Part shown: piece by piece, positions 15,118 to 26,613 of the stretch | Position numbering within the stretch: the stretch's first letter is position 1 | Layout of the letters: each line of letters opens with the position of its first letter | Origin: Batillaria attramentaria | Taxonomy: Eukaryota; Mollusca; Gastropoda; Batillariidae | Reading direction: 5' to 3' | NCBI GenBank assembly: GCA_018292915.2 | Contig: JACVVK020000165.1 | Span: forward strand, 1,169,501 to 1,233,500 | DNA: 64,000 nucleotides | The notes under the pieces: model-generated | Database searches by the model: none | The model's input: only the letters and a program-made list of their open reading frames with translations | What the model was told of the DNA's origin: nothing | Made by a program: the position numbers and the translations under genes

Positions 15118-16063
15118 CTGGTGACACGACAACCACAACAACGGCTTATACACATTGTCTGCTGGTAGTGGTGGTGGTGGTGTAGTTGTGGTAGTCGTAG
15201 TCGTATCAACCGACCTAACGCTAGTGAGTGTGTGAGCGATGACGTCATGCAAACAACAAACGGTTATCTGTGTGGAAAGTGAGTGAGCGAGAGAAAATAG
15301 AGCAAGAGAGCGATAGAGTGAGTGAGTGAATGAATGAACGAATGAAAGGGAACGAGCGAGCAGGACAGATCTAAACTCGGTGAGTGAGTGGGTGAGTGAA
15401 CGAGTGAGTGAGTGGTACACGTGACACATACCCGACTGACCCACCCGCAGCTCCACCAGTAAGTTGACGATGTTGTCCGCACAACGTTTACAGTCCACTG
15501 GCCAGTCCCCTGTGTGACCAGGTAATGGTGTGATGACACCAGACCCCGGTGTCCATGTCGCGTGCTGTAACTCCCTGACCTTGGGGCCGTCTGTCGGGGC
15601 GGGGATGGCGCTGCTGCTGTACCCCAGGACGTACTGACCATTAATATAAGCTGACTTCTTTATTTCTTGGACAACTGCGGGAGGACAGCGAAGTGGGCGG
15701 GTGAGGGTTTCCACAGAAACACACGACGGTACCCGGACACGGTCCACTGCCGCTGCCCACAGGTGTAGGGAGGGAACACGGTTTGACAGGAGAGTGACGA
15801 ACTCGGAGAACCTGTCGCTAGTGTTGTACAGGTCACTGTTACAGAGAATGGAGAGGGAGACAGTCAGTCAGGGTGTTGGCAGTGACGTCATACTTGTCGG
15901 TTTTAGGTGGCTGTTAATGACGTTATTTTGGCTTTGCTCTGTCCTTGGTCATGTGTGACGTCATAACACAGTATTTGTCGTCATCAGTAGGTAAACATCT
16001 TCTCTCTTTATGCTCTTTCTCTCTCCCGCTCTGTATGGATGCGTGCATGTGTGTGAGCGTGCG

Positions 16064-16138
<75 letters not shown>

Positions 16139-16854
16139 CGTCATCACAGTACAACTTACCTGCCATAAAACGCCTCATCGGCGATGATGTAAAGTTCTCC
16201 ATTATTCGCGGCTGCCGCCAGTTCGTTGACAGCGGTCTCCACGTCTGTCTCGTTGTTGTTAAAGTCGTACATATGGCGGTGGACTCGTGGGGCGGCTGCT
16301 GGTGTTGCTGTCACGGCAACCTTTAAGGCGTGTATGAGGGCAGTTGGGACAAAGCCGTGTTGGGCGGCTGCTGGTGTTGCTGTTGGACCACCCCCCGAGG
16401 CGTGCAGCAGCTGTTGCTCCATAAGTATGATGACGGCACGACTCTCATCGTGTGAACTCAACAAGTGAACGTCCTTTCCCCGCTGCCACCACTGCATGCC
16501 CTTTAGTGTCAGCACGACCGTTTTTCCGGTGCCTGTGTGGAAGGAGGGAGGTATACGTACCACAACATTCTGTTTTTACAGCGGTTTAATTTTACAGTTT
16601 CCACATAGTACTTGATATTAATACATGTACTACCATTACTACTACTACAACAACTACAACGTCCACTACAACAACAACAACTACTACTACAACTGCTACT
16701 GTTACAACTAATTACTTCTACTACAGTGTACCAACGCCACTACTACTACTACTACTACAATATCTCCTACAACTACTCCTGCTACACCACCAGTACCACA
16801 ACAACTACTACCACTACAACTAACTAGTTCTACTACGGTTTACCAACACCACTT

Positions 16855-16888
<34 letters not shown>

Positions 16889-19800
16889 CCCGACTAACTA
16901 CTTCCCTTACAGTGTACCTCCACCACTACTATTACTACTACAACATCTACAGTGAGCCACCACCACCACCACCACCACCATCCCTACTACAACTACTATC
17001 ACCAGTACTACAACTATTACTACTACTACAGCTGAGCTACCACTACTACTACAACTACTTCTTCTACAGTGTACCACTACCACCACCACTACTACAACTA
17101 CTATCACCAGTATTACAACTATTACAGGGGCGCCGGAAGATGTTGGGGGGAGGGGGGGGGCAGAATCTCAGAGGGGGGAAACGCCAGAGCCAGTGAAAGG
17201 AAGGACGTTGCCCGGAGAAAGTGAAAAGCGGAGGGGGGGGGGGGGGCGCGGCGGCGTTCAGATGCTGCACAGACAAAAACCTTTCCGAACCAGTGAGCCA
17301 GTGAGAGAAGGATGTTGCCAGAAGAAAGCGAACGGGGGGGGGGGGGGGGGGGGTTCGGATGCTGCGCAGACAAAAACCTTTACGAACCAGGGAGCCACTG
17401 AAAGGTAGGACGTTGCCCAAAGAAAGTGAAAAACGGGAGGGGGGGGGGGGAAGGGGGGGGGGGGGCATCAGATGCTGCGCAGACAAAAACCTTTACGAAC
17501 CAGGGAGCCACTTAAAGGAACGACGTTGCCCAAAGAAAGTGAAAAGCGGGAGGGGGGGGGGGGAGTGATTATCAGACGACTTTCTGCCAAGTCGTTTTGA
17601 TATTTCGTGCAACGGCTAAACTGAGTTCTCTGTTGGGTGGGATGAGGGAGAGAGCAGGAAGAGGGGGTAGGGGGGAGGGCGGGGAACGGGGGGGAGGGGG
17701 GAGACCATGGCTTTGTCCCCCCTCTTGCCATAGTCACCTGATTTTCCAGGGGGGGGGGGGGGGGGGGCAAAAAGATGCCCCCCCCCCTGCCCCCGCGGTT
17801 CCTGCGCCCCTGTATTACTACCACTACAGCTACCACTACTACAGCTACTTCTTCTACAGTGTACCATCACCACCACTACTACAACTACTATCACCAGTAC
17901 TACAACTATTACTACTACGACAGCTACCACTACTACTACTACTACAACTACTTCTTCTACAGTGTACCACCACCACCACCACTACTACAACTACTATCAC
18001 AAGTACTACAACTATTACTACTACTACAGCTACCACTACTACTACTACTACAACTACTTCTTCTATAGTGTACCACCACCACCACCACTACTACAACTAC
18101 TATCACCAGTACTACAACTATTACTACTACTACAGCTACCACTACTACTACTACTACAACTACTTCTTCTACAGTGTACCACCACCACCACCACTACTAC
18201 AACTACTATCACCAGTACTACAACTATTACTACTACTACAGCTACCACTACTACTACTACTACAACTACTTCTTCTACAGTGTACCACCACCACCACCAC
18301 TACTACAACTACTATCACCAGTACTACAACTATTACTACTACTACAGCTACCACTACTACTACTACTACTACAACTACTTCTTCTACAGTGTACCACCAC
18401 CACCACCACTACTACAACTACTATCACCAGTACTACAACTATTACTACTACTACAGCTACCACTACTACTACTACTACAACTACTTCTTCTACAGTGTAC
18501 CACCACCACCACCACTGCTACAACTACTATCACCAGTACTACAACTATTACTACTACTACATATACTACTACTACTTCTTCTACAACCACTTCTTCTACA
18601 GTGTACCACCACCACCACCACTGCTACAACTACTATCACCAGTACTACAACTATTACTACTACTACAGCTACCACTACTACTACTACTACAACTACTTCT
18701 TCTACAGTGTACCACCACCACCACCACTGCCACAACTACTATCACCAGTACTACAACTATTACTACTACTACATATACTACTACTACTTCTTCTACAACC
18801 ACTTCTTCTACAGTGTACCACCACCACCACCACTACTACAACTACTATCACCAGTACTACAACTATTACTACTACTACAGCTACCACTACTACTACTACT
18901 ACAACTACTTCTTCTACAGTGTACCACCACCACCACCACTACTACAACTACTATCACCAGTACTACAACTATTACTACTACGACAGCTACCACTACTACT
19001 ACTACTACAACTACTTCTTCTACAGTGTACCACCACCACCACCACTACTACAACTACTATCACAAGTACTACAACTATTACTACTACTACAGCTACCACT
19101 ACTACTACTACTACAACTACTTCTTCTATAGTGTACCACCACCACCACCACTACTACAACTACTATCACCAGTACTACAACTATTACTACTACTACAGCT
19201 ACCACTACTACTACTACTACAACTACTTCTTCTACAGTGTACCACCACCACCACCACTACTACAACTACTATCACCAGTACTACAACTATTACTACTACT
19301 ACAGCTACCACTACTACTACTACTACAACTACTTCTTCTACAGTGTACCACCACCACCACCACTACTACAACTACTATCACCAGTACTACAACTATTACT
19401 ACTACTACAGCTACCACTACTACTACTACTACAACTACTTCTTCTACAGTGTACCACCACCACCACCACTACTACAACTACTATCACCAGTACTACAACT
19501 ATTACTACTACTACAGCTACCACTACTACTACTACTACAACTACTTCTTCTACAGTGTACCACCACCACCACCACTGCTACAACTACTATCACCAGTACT
19601 ACAACTATTACTACTACTACATATACTACTACTACTTCTTCTACAACCACTTCTTCTACAGTGTACCACCACCACCACTACTACAACTACTATCACCAGT
19701 ACTACAACTATTACTACTACTACATATACTACTACTACTTCTTCTACAACCACTTCTTCTACAGTGTACCACCACCACCACCACTACTACAACTACTATC

Positions 19801-21169
19801 ACCAGTACTACAACTATTACTACTACTACAGCTACCACTACTACTACTACTACAACTACTTCTTCTACAGTGTACCACCACCACCACCACTACTACAACT
19901 ACTATCACCAGTACTACAACTATTACTACTACTACAGCTACCACTACTACTACTACTACAACTACTTCTTCTACAGTGTACCACCACCACCACCACTGCT
20001 ACAACTACTATCACCAGTACTACAACTATTACTACTACTACAGCTACCACTAGTACTACTACTACTACAACTACTTCTGCTACAGTGTACCACTACCACC
20101 ACTACTACTACAACTACTATCACCAGTACTACAACTATTACTACTACCACAGATACCACTACTACAGCTACCTCTACTACTTCTTCTACAGTGTACCACC
20201 ACCACCACCACCACTACTACAACTACTATCACCAGTACTACAACTATTACTACTACTACAACTACCTCTACTACTTCTTCTACAGTGTACCACCACCGCC
20301 ACCACTACTACAACTACTATCACCAGTACTACAACTATTACTACTACTACAGCTACCACTACTACTTCTACTACAATGTACCACCACCTCCACCACCACA
20401 ACTACAATCACCAGTACTACAACTATTACTACTACCACAGATACCACTACTACAGCTACCACTACTACTTCTACTACAGTGTACCACCACCACCACCACT
20501 ATCACCAGTACTACAACTATTACTACTACCACAGATACCACTACTACTTCTACTACAGTGTACCACCACCACCACCACCACTACTACAACTACTATCACC
20601 AGTACTACAACTATTACTACTACCACAGATACTACTACTACAGCTTCCACTACTACTTCTACTACAGTGTACCACCACCACCACCACCACTACTATCACC
20701 AGTACTACAACTATTACTACCACTACAACTTCTATAACAACTACTTCTTCTACAGTGTACCACCACCACCACCACTACTACAACTACTATCACCAGTACT
20801 ACAACTATTCCTACCACTACCACCATTAATACTACTACTGCTACTACTACTACTTCTACTACTACTACTCAGTTTCTCTTTTTGTAATTGTGTAAATGTT
20901 TGCTTCCAACACGTTTAAATGTCGACTACCAACCCACTCCAGTACCTGGGGGGCCCCACAGTAGCACCAAGTCCTGTTGTGGCTCGGGTCTGTTGACCAA
21001 CGCCACCTGATCAGGTAATAAGGTTAACATGGCCATTCTGAGACCCGTGTGGGCGATGGCCTCTGTCTCAGTTCTCAGCTCCATACAGCGTCTTGGGGTG
21101 GTTACAGTCGGAACCTCTATAGAGGTGGCGGGGCCACAGAACCTGAAACAGTGACAGTCGGATATGTCA

Positions 21170-21256
<87 letters not shown>

Positions 21257-22806
21257 CGTGCGCGCGCAGACTGACCAGCGCTTGCACAGTTTACAGCACA
21301 TTTCACGAACATTACAGCGACAATGCTTATGTAAACAATGAGAAAGTTATCAATTCAACTGCAACAAATACACATAGAAATTCTAGGAACTAATAACACA
21401 GTAAGGGGAAAACTTTTTTTTCAATGATAAACGAGAACGACGAACGTGAACCTTGAACCTTGAGAAATTATTAATTAGTCAGAAAAGTCTTACACACTTG
21501 AACCTTGAATCTTGAGAAATTATTAATTAGTCCGACCTCAAGTGGTAGCGAATCCAGATGAATGCACCAGAATAGGAGAGACTAGACTTGAAGATGTCTA
21601 GACGTGGACGTATGACGAAAAGACTATTCTTCGAGGTGCTGTATCGGGTGTCACTGGGCCTGAAGAGTTTTGACAAGTAGGAAGGGGCTTTCCCTTTAAG
21701 TGCATCATCAGGCATTTGCTGAGGGCCAAATGTTTTCCTAATGGTAGATAGCATCGTGAGCTTTTCATCCGTGGTGAGAGTGGGGTCGGGAAGGACACGC
21801 TTAATGCCGCGTCGGTACAGGGAATTACTTTTCTAAGATGAAGTTCACCACAACCGTCCCAAATAGTTGACGCATAATCTATAGTTGGTCGGATGTACTC
21901 ATTAAAAACAATAGCCTGTACATCAACAACAAGAGAGAGAGAAATTGAAATTGAAATACATGTAACTTTATTTGAAAACGGTGGAAGTTTTTTTTTTTTT
22001 TTGGCTGTCCCAACTCTTTGCCAGCTCCAGTGGTGTTCCTCCCAGGTCATGGGTGGAACCCACGGAGGACTCGGAAGCTGGGACAATTTTTTTTGTTATG
22101 CATGATGATGGAGATGAGGATGATAGTAAGATGATGCTATGGAGGTCCATGCGGTTTGGGACTGCGGGACAGGGCCGCATTCCACGTTTCCTGTCATAAT
22201 TATCCCGGCATTAACCAGGCCCGGGAACTACGGCACCTGCGGTGCCGGCCGTGTAATCATCCACATCATAAGACGTGTCATACCAAGGGAAGCACCCCAA
22301 AGTCGCACCCGTGAAGTGGGTGAAGCTCGGCTGTGTGGCAACAGCCTCCCCATTGGGCCCATAGCACACCCGCTCTGGGTAGGAGCCGACGTAGGTAGGA
22401 AAAATCCCGCTTGCCTCGGCTGAGACTCGAACCCGGGTCTCCCGGTCCATAGTCCGAAGTGCTAACCACTACACTACGGGGGCCGGTCAAAACGGTGGAA
22501 GTTTTGGTCTTGCAACCAATTTTCAAACTTGCCGTTTTGAAGAACAAACAACTAGAGAGAGAGAGAGAGAGAGAGTAAATAGCTGTCACCAATCCTTTGA
22601 AACTGAAAATCTTTTAATGATCATTTACAGGAAAAGTGCTGTCCACCCACCTAGCGACCAGTCTCTCATAGATATCGTCTGTCATGTTTGGGTCCTGGCC
22701 GTGGTCTGTCACACTTCGTTCCCACCACTGGGAACTGTCGGCACAAAGACAGCGGGCCACAGCGGCAGCGGTATCTGTTGCTCCCACACATTGACAGAGG
22801 TCCTGG

Positions 22807-22867
<61 letters not shown>

Positions 22868-23379
22868 TTCGTGGGTTACCTTTCCTGACTCGTCCCAGCC
22901 AACGTGTTACGTGTCTGCATACACCAAGCATCTTGTAGTCCATGACCGCTCTCTACTGTTAAGATACTTCGCAACTTTGTGGTCTACGTTAGTAACTGAC
23001 TAAGACAGATGAGAGAGAAACTGCTTACTCACTCAGTAAGTTACTCACGTCTGTATACGTTTCAAGTGGCACGAAACATGTTTTATCAGAAGAATCACAA
23101 ATTATAATGGGCTTTCCACTCATTTCCAGACACGACAAAAACCAAACGATCTCTTTTACAACTCCGACCAGTAACTGCACACGTCACGACCAACGTCATT
23201 ATGTTCAGGGTTGTGTTATTTACGTCACTAACTGACGTACGTATTCAATGACTTGGACAAAACCATGAGCCTACATCCGCTACGCTCTTGTGGGTCTATC
23301 GTCTTTGGCAAAGCTATTAACACAGAAACCAAAGATCATGGTACTCCTATGGAATTTGTAACAATGCGTGTGCAGAAAC

Positions 23380-23416
<37 letters not shown>

Positions 23417-24543
23417 ACCTGCTGGGCCTGAGGGTTTGTGTCAATAGCCTGTACCAGCTGTGCTGTCGTCACGTTGGGTAACATCAGTATCTTGGTGATG
23501 TTGATGGGCCCCAAGTCTGACACAAGACGTCCCAACAGATTGTGAGCTGTGTTCAGTTGCTTCACAGCCCTCTGTACTTTGGCCACCACTGCCTGGTCCG
23601 TGGTGAGCTGGGGGTTGTCTCCCACTGATTTCACTTCCCCTACTATCAGACCATACTGGCGGCTTATTATCAACACATCAAAGTCACCGTCCGGTTTACC
23701 CAGCTTTGTTGGTCGAGGGAGAAGGCGGGTAGCTGCGGCGGAGATTGGATCGACTTGGTTGTCGAGGTATTTCCTGAACTGTAACTGGGACAGTACCATC
23801 ATGACCTCCTGCCCCCTTTCCGCGACTTGATGCAGACGTTGAAGCACCTGCTGCAGCGCGCGATCGTCCCTCACATCACTGTCTTGGACCGGGGGTAGCG
23901 GGTCACCAGGGGGAACTGGTTGATACACTCGTGATGCAAGGGGTGGGGGGTTAGACTGAGGGGGTGGTCCACTGGGAACGTTAACGGGCACCTGGCCAGC
24001 CTGATCTGATGCTTCCTGTGGAACTAGTACCGGCAGTCCGGATACCGTCTGTACGTCGTACTGCACTCTGTTGAAGTGAAGCGGAGGGAGGAAGTAGGTT
24101 TTGCTGTGGAGATTGGGGTACCAGTCATGTACAGACTGAAGCCAGAGGTTCTCGGCCATATGTACTGGTGTCTGGGGCTGACTTGTGCCTGGTGTTTGTA
24201 TAGAGCCCTGAGGCTGACTTGTGCCTTGTGCTGTCTGTATAGAGCCCTGAGGCTGAGGATATCTCGCGTATTGTTGACATGAACCAACACCTTGTACTGT
24301 CAGTGTAGAGCTGTAAGGCTGAGAATGACCAACACCTTGTCCCGGGTTTTGACTCGAGCCAATCACGTGACCAGACTGTGGGCGCTGAGAACTGTGTGGA
24401 CCGGGACAGTTCCTTGCTACGTGTCCCAGCTGCTGACATCTATTGCACCGGACAAGGGGACAGTTCCTGGCGAAATGACCGGGCTGTCCACACGTGTAAC
24501 ACAGTCCCCGACTGCCCGGGGGTGGGGGGCCGTGTCGTCGCAT
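14801..24543 (-). CDS. CCHC zinc-knuckle / NERD nuclease / SF1 helicase fusion, copy B (complete model)
   Basis: Six predicted exons: 24543-23419, 22802-22651, 21142-20946, 16532-16160, 15835-15432 and 15117-14801. They sum to 2568 bp, an exact multiple of three, about 855 residues. Domains in order are CCHC knuckles at residues 15-46, a Pro/Gln-rich linker, a NERD-like PD-(D/E)XK domain (about D287/D289, E303, K305), Walker A near residue 490, a DEAF box near 610, then LRCPP, TGLER and SRST helicase motifs. NERD domains are nuclease-related and SF1 helicases unwind nucleic acid, so a nuclease-helicase acting on DNA or RNA is a fair inference; substrate and pathway are unknown. The ATG follows a good acceptor (TTGTATTTCAG then ACATC), so a 5' UTR exon further right is likely. 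Same orientation as copies A and C. The exon 5 donor could instead be at 15441, three codons shorter. Confidence 0.78.
15270..15415. repeat. (GAGT)n/(GAAT)n tract, intron 5 of copy B
   Basis: Interrupted tetranucleotide repeats; copy C matches at 43100-43250. Confidence 0.85.
15432..15835 (-). CDS. Copy B exon 5: helicase segment with LRCPP and hypervariable middle
   Basis: About 404 bp from CTGTAACAG/T to TCGG/GTATGT; an alternative donor GTGG/GTCAGT at 15441 keeps the same phase. It encodes SLHLWAAAV, then LTRPLRCPPAVVQEI, then a segment that differs between B and C at nearly every second to fifth codon, then a constant DNIVNLLVELRV end. The copy C counterpart is 43664-43264. Confidence 0.7.
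16070..16137. repeat. (TG)n microsatellite, intron 4 of copy B
   Basis: Dinucleotide run close to the exon 4 donor. Confidence 0.97.
16160..16532 (-). CDS. Copy B exon 4: rest of Walker A, variable Ala/Pro insert, DEAF box
   Basis: 373 bp beginning at CACACAG/GCACCGG, which completes GTGKT, and ending at GGCAG/GTAAGT after LYIIADEAFYG. Between them lies an alanine/proline-rich insert that varies by whole codons: B carries 25 extra residues relative to A, and C carries 12 (plus one extra base elsewhere). The variable stretch contains repeats of a TPAAAP-like motif. Confidence 0.75.
17124..17813. mobile_element. G/C-run-rich hAT-like element in intron 3 of copy B
   Basis: Ends CAGGGGCGCCGGAA and, inverted, CAGGGGCGCAGGAA. 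It is inserted in the ACT repeat between TATTA and TATTA, a possible 5-bp duplication, though the target is itself repetitive. Inside are about three and a half tandem units of roughly 105 bp (17195-17545) and long G runs. Confidence 0.65.
17814..20870. repeat. 106-bp minisatellite array, intron 3 of copy B
   Basis: About 28 tandem units of 106 bp, each with a TACAGTGTACCACC start, CACTACTACAACTACTATCA and TTACTACTACTACAGC segments and a CTACTTCTTC end. The period is exact over long runs (for example at 18036, 18142, 18248 and 18354) and drifts toward the right end. Composition is almost purely A, C and T on the plus strand. It lies wholly between exons 3 and 4. Confidence 0.92.
20946..21142 (-). 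CDS. Copy B exon 3: helicase Q-like region and first half of Walker A
   Basis: 197 bp from the acceptor TGTTTCAG to a CCCCCAG/GTACTG donor that cuts the Walker A motif after GPP plus the first base of the next glycine codon. Upstream residues LTLLPDQ and VLLWGPP resemble the start of a helicase core. Copies A (1213-1017) and B look essentially identical here; C (48762-48566) has a few replacements. Confidence 0.75.
21174..21253. repeat. (CA)n microsatellite, intron 2 of copy B
   Basis: Sits next to the exon 3 acceptor. Confidence 0.97.
21415..21930 (-). pseudogene. CR1-like reverse transcriptase 3' relic in intron 2 of copy B
   Basis: Same relic as in copies A and C, with small deletions and frame breaks (the KVLKG and ALSKC parts fall in different frames). 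It is followed by the retroposon tail that a SINE has interrupted at 21991. Confidence 0.7.
21991..22488 (-). mobile_element. tRNA-headed SINE, about 498 bp, intron 2 of copy B
   Basis: On the minus strand it starts GGCCCCCGTAGTGTAGTGG and contains the B-box-like GGTTCGAGTC; its poly-A tail is the T run at 21991. It is flanked by a perfect 16-bp direct repeat AAAACGGTGGAAGTTT (21975-21990 and 22489-22504). Copies A and C have the unoccupied site, so the insertion is specific to copy B. Confidence 0.92.
22651..22802 (-). CDS. Copy B exon 2: connector between NERD and helicase domains
   Basis: 152 bp, entering in phase 0 after TTCCAG/GACCTC and leaving in phase 2 at CTAG/GTGGGT. It encodes a Cys- and Trp-containing segment ending YERLVA-R. 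This donor was preferred to a downstream CCT/GTAAAT because only it restores the frame of exon 3. Copies A (2430-2279) and C (49935-49784) have the same length. Confidence 0.65.
22807..22864. repeat. (CA)n microsatellite, intron 1 of copy B
   Basis: Sits next to the exon 2 acceptor. Confidence 0.97.
23419..24543 (-). CDS. Copy B exon 1: CCHC knuckles, Pro/Gln linker, NERD-like domain
   Basis: 375 codons ending in phase 0 at CAGCAG/GTGATC, right beside a (GA)n tract. The knuckles read C-X2-C-X4-H-X4-C twice (C15, C18, H23, C28 and C33, C36, H41, C46), a single-stranded nucleic-acid binding fold. The linker carries a partly repeated motif of about 13 residues (GSIQTAQGTSQPQ type), with more copies in B and C than in A. 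The last third has a D...E-x-K arrangement, typical of NERD and other PD-(D/E)XK nucleases. Confidence 0.75.
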
Positions 24544-24597
24544 GATGTCTGAAATACAACAGTGTGGCGACTAATACTGTGTGGAATGTAGTACATG

Positions 24598-25028
24598 CAG
24601 GGGCGCCGGAACCGGGGGGGGGGCAGCTGCCCCCCCCCTCCTGTACCCAAGCAGGGGGGGGGGGGGGGGGGCAAGAGTATCTTTTTACCCACCCACCCCT
24701 GGAAAATCAGGTGACTATGGCAAGAGGGGGGGGGGGCAAAGCCATGGTCTTGCCCCCCCCTCCCTTCCCCTACCCCTCTCCCCCCCTCCCCCCTCCCCCT
24801 AGCCCTGTTCCTGCTCTCTCCCTGATCCCACCCAACAGAGAACTCAGTTTAGCCGTTGTATGAAATATCAAAACGACTTGGCAGAAAGTCGACTGATAAT
24901 CACTCCCCCCCCCCCCTCCCCCCGCTTTTCACTTTCTCCGGGCAACGTCCTTCCTTTCACTGGCTCTGGTGTCGTTTCCCCCCTCTGAGATTCTGCCCCC
25001 CCCCCCCCCCGTCCCCCCAACATCTTTT
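24598..25028. mobile_element. Truncated G/C-run-rich hAT-like element upstream of gene B
   Basis: Starts CAGGGGCGCCGGAACC and matches the element at 17124 in reverse order, but ends at CCCAACATCTTTT without the terminal CCGGCGCCCCTG. Block C lacks it; the matching point is near 52005-52090. Confidence 0.6.
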
Positions 25029-25440
25029 GATTGTCAGTTTGTTTGTTGTTTGGGTTTTTTTTGTGTTTTTTTTTAAATTGTTATTTGTTTTTTTTGTTTT
25101 TTGTTGTTGTTTTGTTTGTTTTTGTTTTTGTCATGTTTTTTGTTTGTTGTTGTTTTCTTTTTGTATTTTTTGTTTGTTTGTTTGTTGTTATTTTGCTTTG
25201 TTTGTTTTGTTTTTTGTTTTTTGTTTGTTTGTTTGTTTGTTGGGGGGGGGGGGGTGGTGGTGGTTTTGTTGTTGTTTTTTGTTGTTTTTGTTTTTGTTTT
25301 TTGTTTTGGTTTGTTGTTGTTGTTGTTTGTTTGTTTGTTTGGTTGTTGTTTGTTTTTGTTTCGTTTGTTTGTTTTCGGGGGGGGGGGGGCTGTTGTTGGG
25401 GTTTTTTTTTGTTTTTTTTTACCCTTTTCCAGTTTTGTAT
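25029..25440. repeat. (GTTT)n-rich low-complexity tract upstream of gene B
   Basis: T/G-only DNA with G runs, paralogous to 52090-52530. Confidence 0.85.
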
Positions 25441-26100
25441 GGGAATAAGAGGCGCGATTAACGGTTCTTTGACGGCTCTTAATCCAGCAAACACGAGTAT
25501 AGTCAACGTGCCAGTCCCCCACCATGCCAAACTTAAATCCACTCAGATATTAAGCATGATTTTGTTTCAATGACGCCATTGGTATACAACTCCAGATCTA
25601 CTCAGTAGAAATGGAGTATAATGAAATGAATTGTGAAGTAAAAACTAAAACAGCAACAACAACAACAATATAAAAAAAATCGGTATTGAGTATAGGAATT
25701 GAGTAAAAAAAAAAAAAATTAACTGTGAACTAAAAACTAAAACAAAAACAACATCAACAATACAAAAAGAAAATCGGTATAGCGATCAGCATTTGGGAAA
25801 ACCAACTTCAGTAAATACAGACATATATTATTTCTTCATGAATCATTTGGCTATGATAATGTAACAAGTATGCAAATTATGCAAATTATGACAGAATATC
25901 ATCAACATGAACTGTACACATTATCATCTACACAAATGGTAATACTGTCATGTTGGTGTTTATCTATCTCACTGAGTGACTCGTTTGGCTATGATAACAA
26001 GTATGCAAATTATGCAAATTATGACAGAATATCATCAACATGAACCGTACACATTATCATCTACACAAATGGTAATACTGTTATATTGGTGTTTATCTAT
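25441..26100. other. Duplicated AT-rich flank, block B
   Basis: Pairs with 52531-53050. It also holds an internal direct repeat: the ATGCAAATTATGCAAATTAT region occurs at 25869 and 26002. No gene seen. Confidence 0.5.
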
Positions 26101-26185
26101 CTCACTGAGTGCGAGTCTTTCAACTTCAACAATTTTAAAATGTTAACTACGGTTATTTGCTTCATGTCAGTTATTTTTCGTGCGC

Positions 26186-26189
<4 letters not shown>

Positions 26190-26221
<32 letters not shown>

Positions 26222-26408
26222 AAGTTCTTATGAAAGGTCACTTTTTTTCGAAAATCGGGAATTCACACACATTATCATCTACACAAATGGTAATAATGTT
26301 ATGTTGGTGTTTATCTCACTGAGTGCGATTCTTTCAACTTCAACAATATTATTTAGAAATGTTACCTACGGTTATTTGCGTCATGTCAGTTATTTTTTTG
26401 TACGCAAA

Positions 26409-26467
<59 letters not shown>

Positions 26468-26541
26468 AGCAAGTTCTTGTGAACGATCACTTTTTCGGGG
26501 AGCTTCTAATCATCATGACCCAGTTTACGTCAGTAGCGATG

Positions 26542-26610
<69 letters not shown>
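26190..26610. repeat. (GA)n and (CA)n cluster upstream of gene B
   Basis: GA tracts at 26190-26221 and 26416-26469, CA tract at 26543-26596. Confidence 0.93.

Positions 26611-26613
<3 letters not shown>

Noticed and set aside
17597..20918. Very long Tyr/Leu/Thr-rich frames, and matching Val/Ser-rich frames on the other strand
   Set aside because: They arise from the 106-bp intron minisatellite and change reading phase every unit; no start context or domain.
25073..25542. Lys/Asn/Thr-rich minus-strand frames of about 150 codons (also 51975-52601)
   Set aside because: Translation of (GTTT)n-rich low-complexity DNA.
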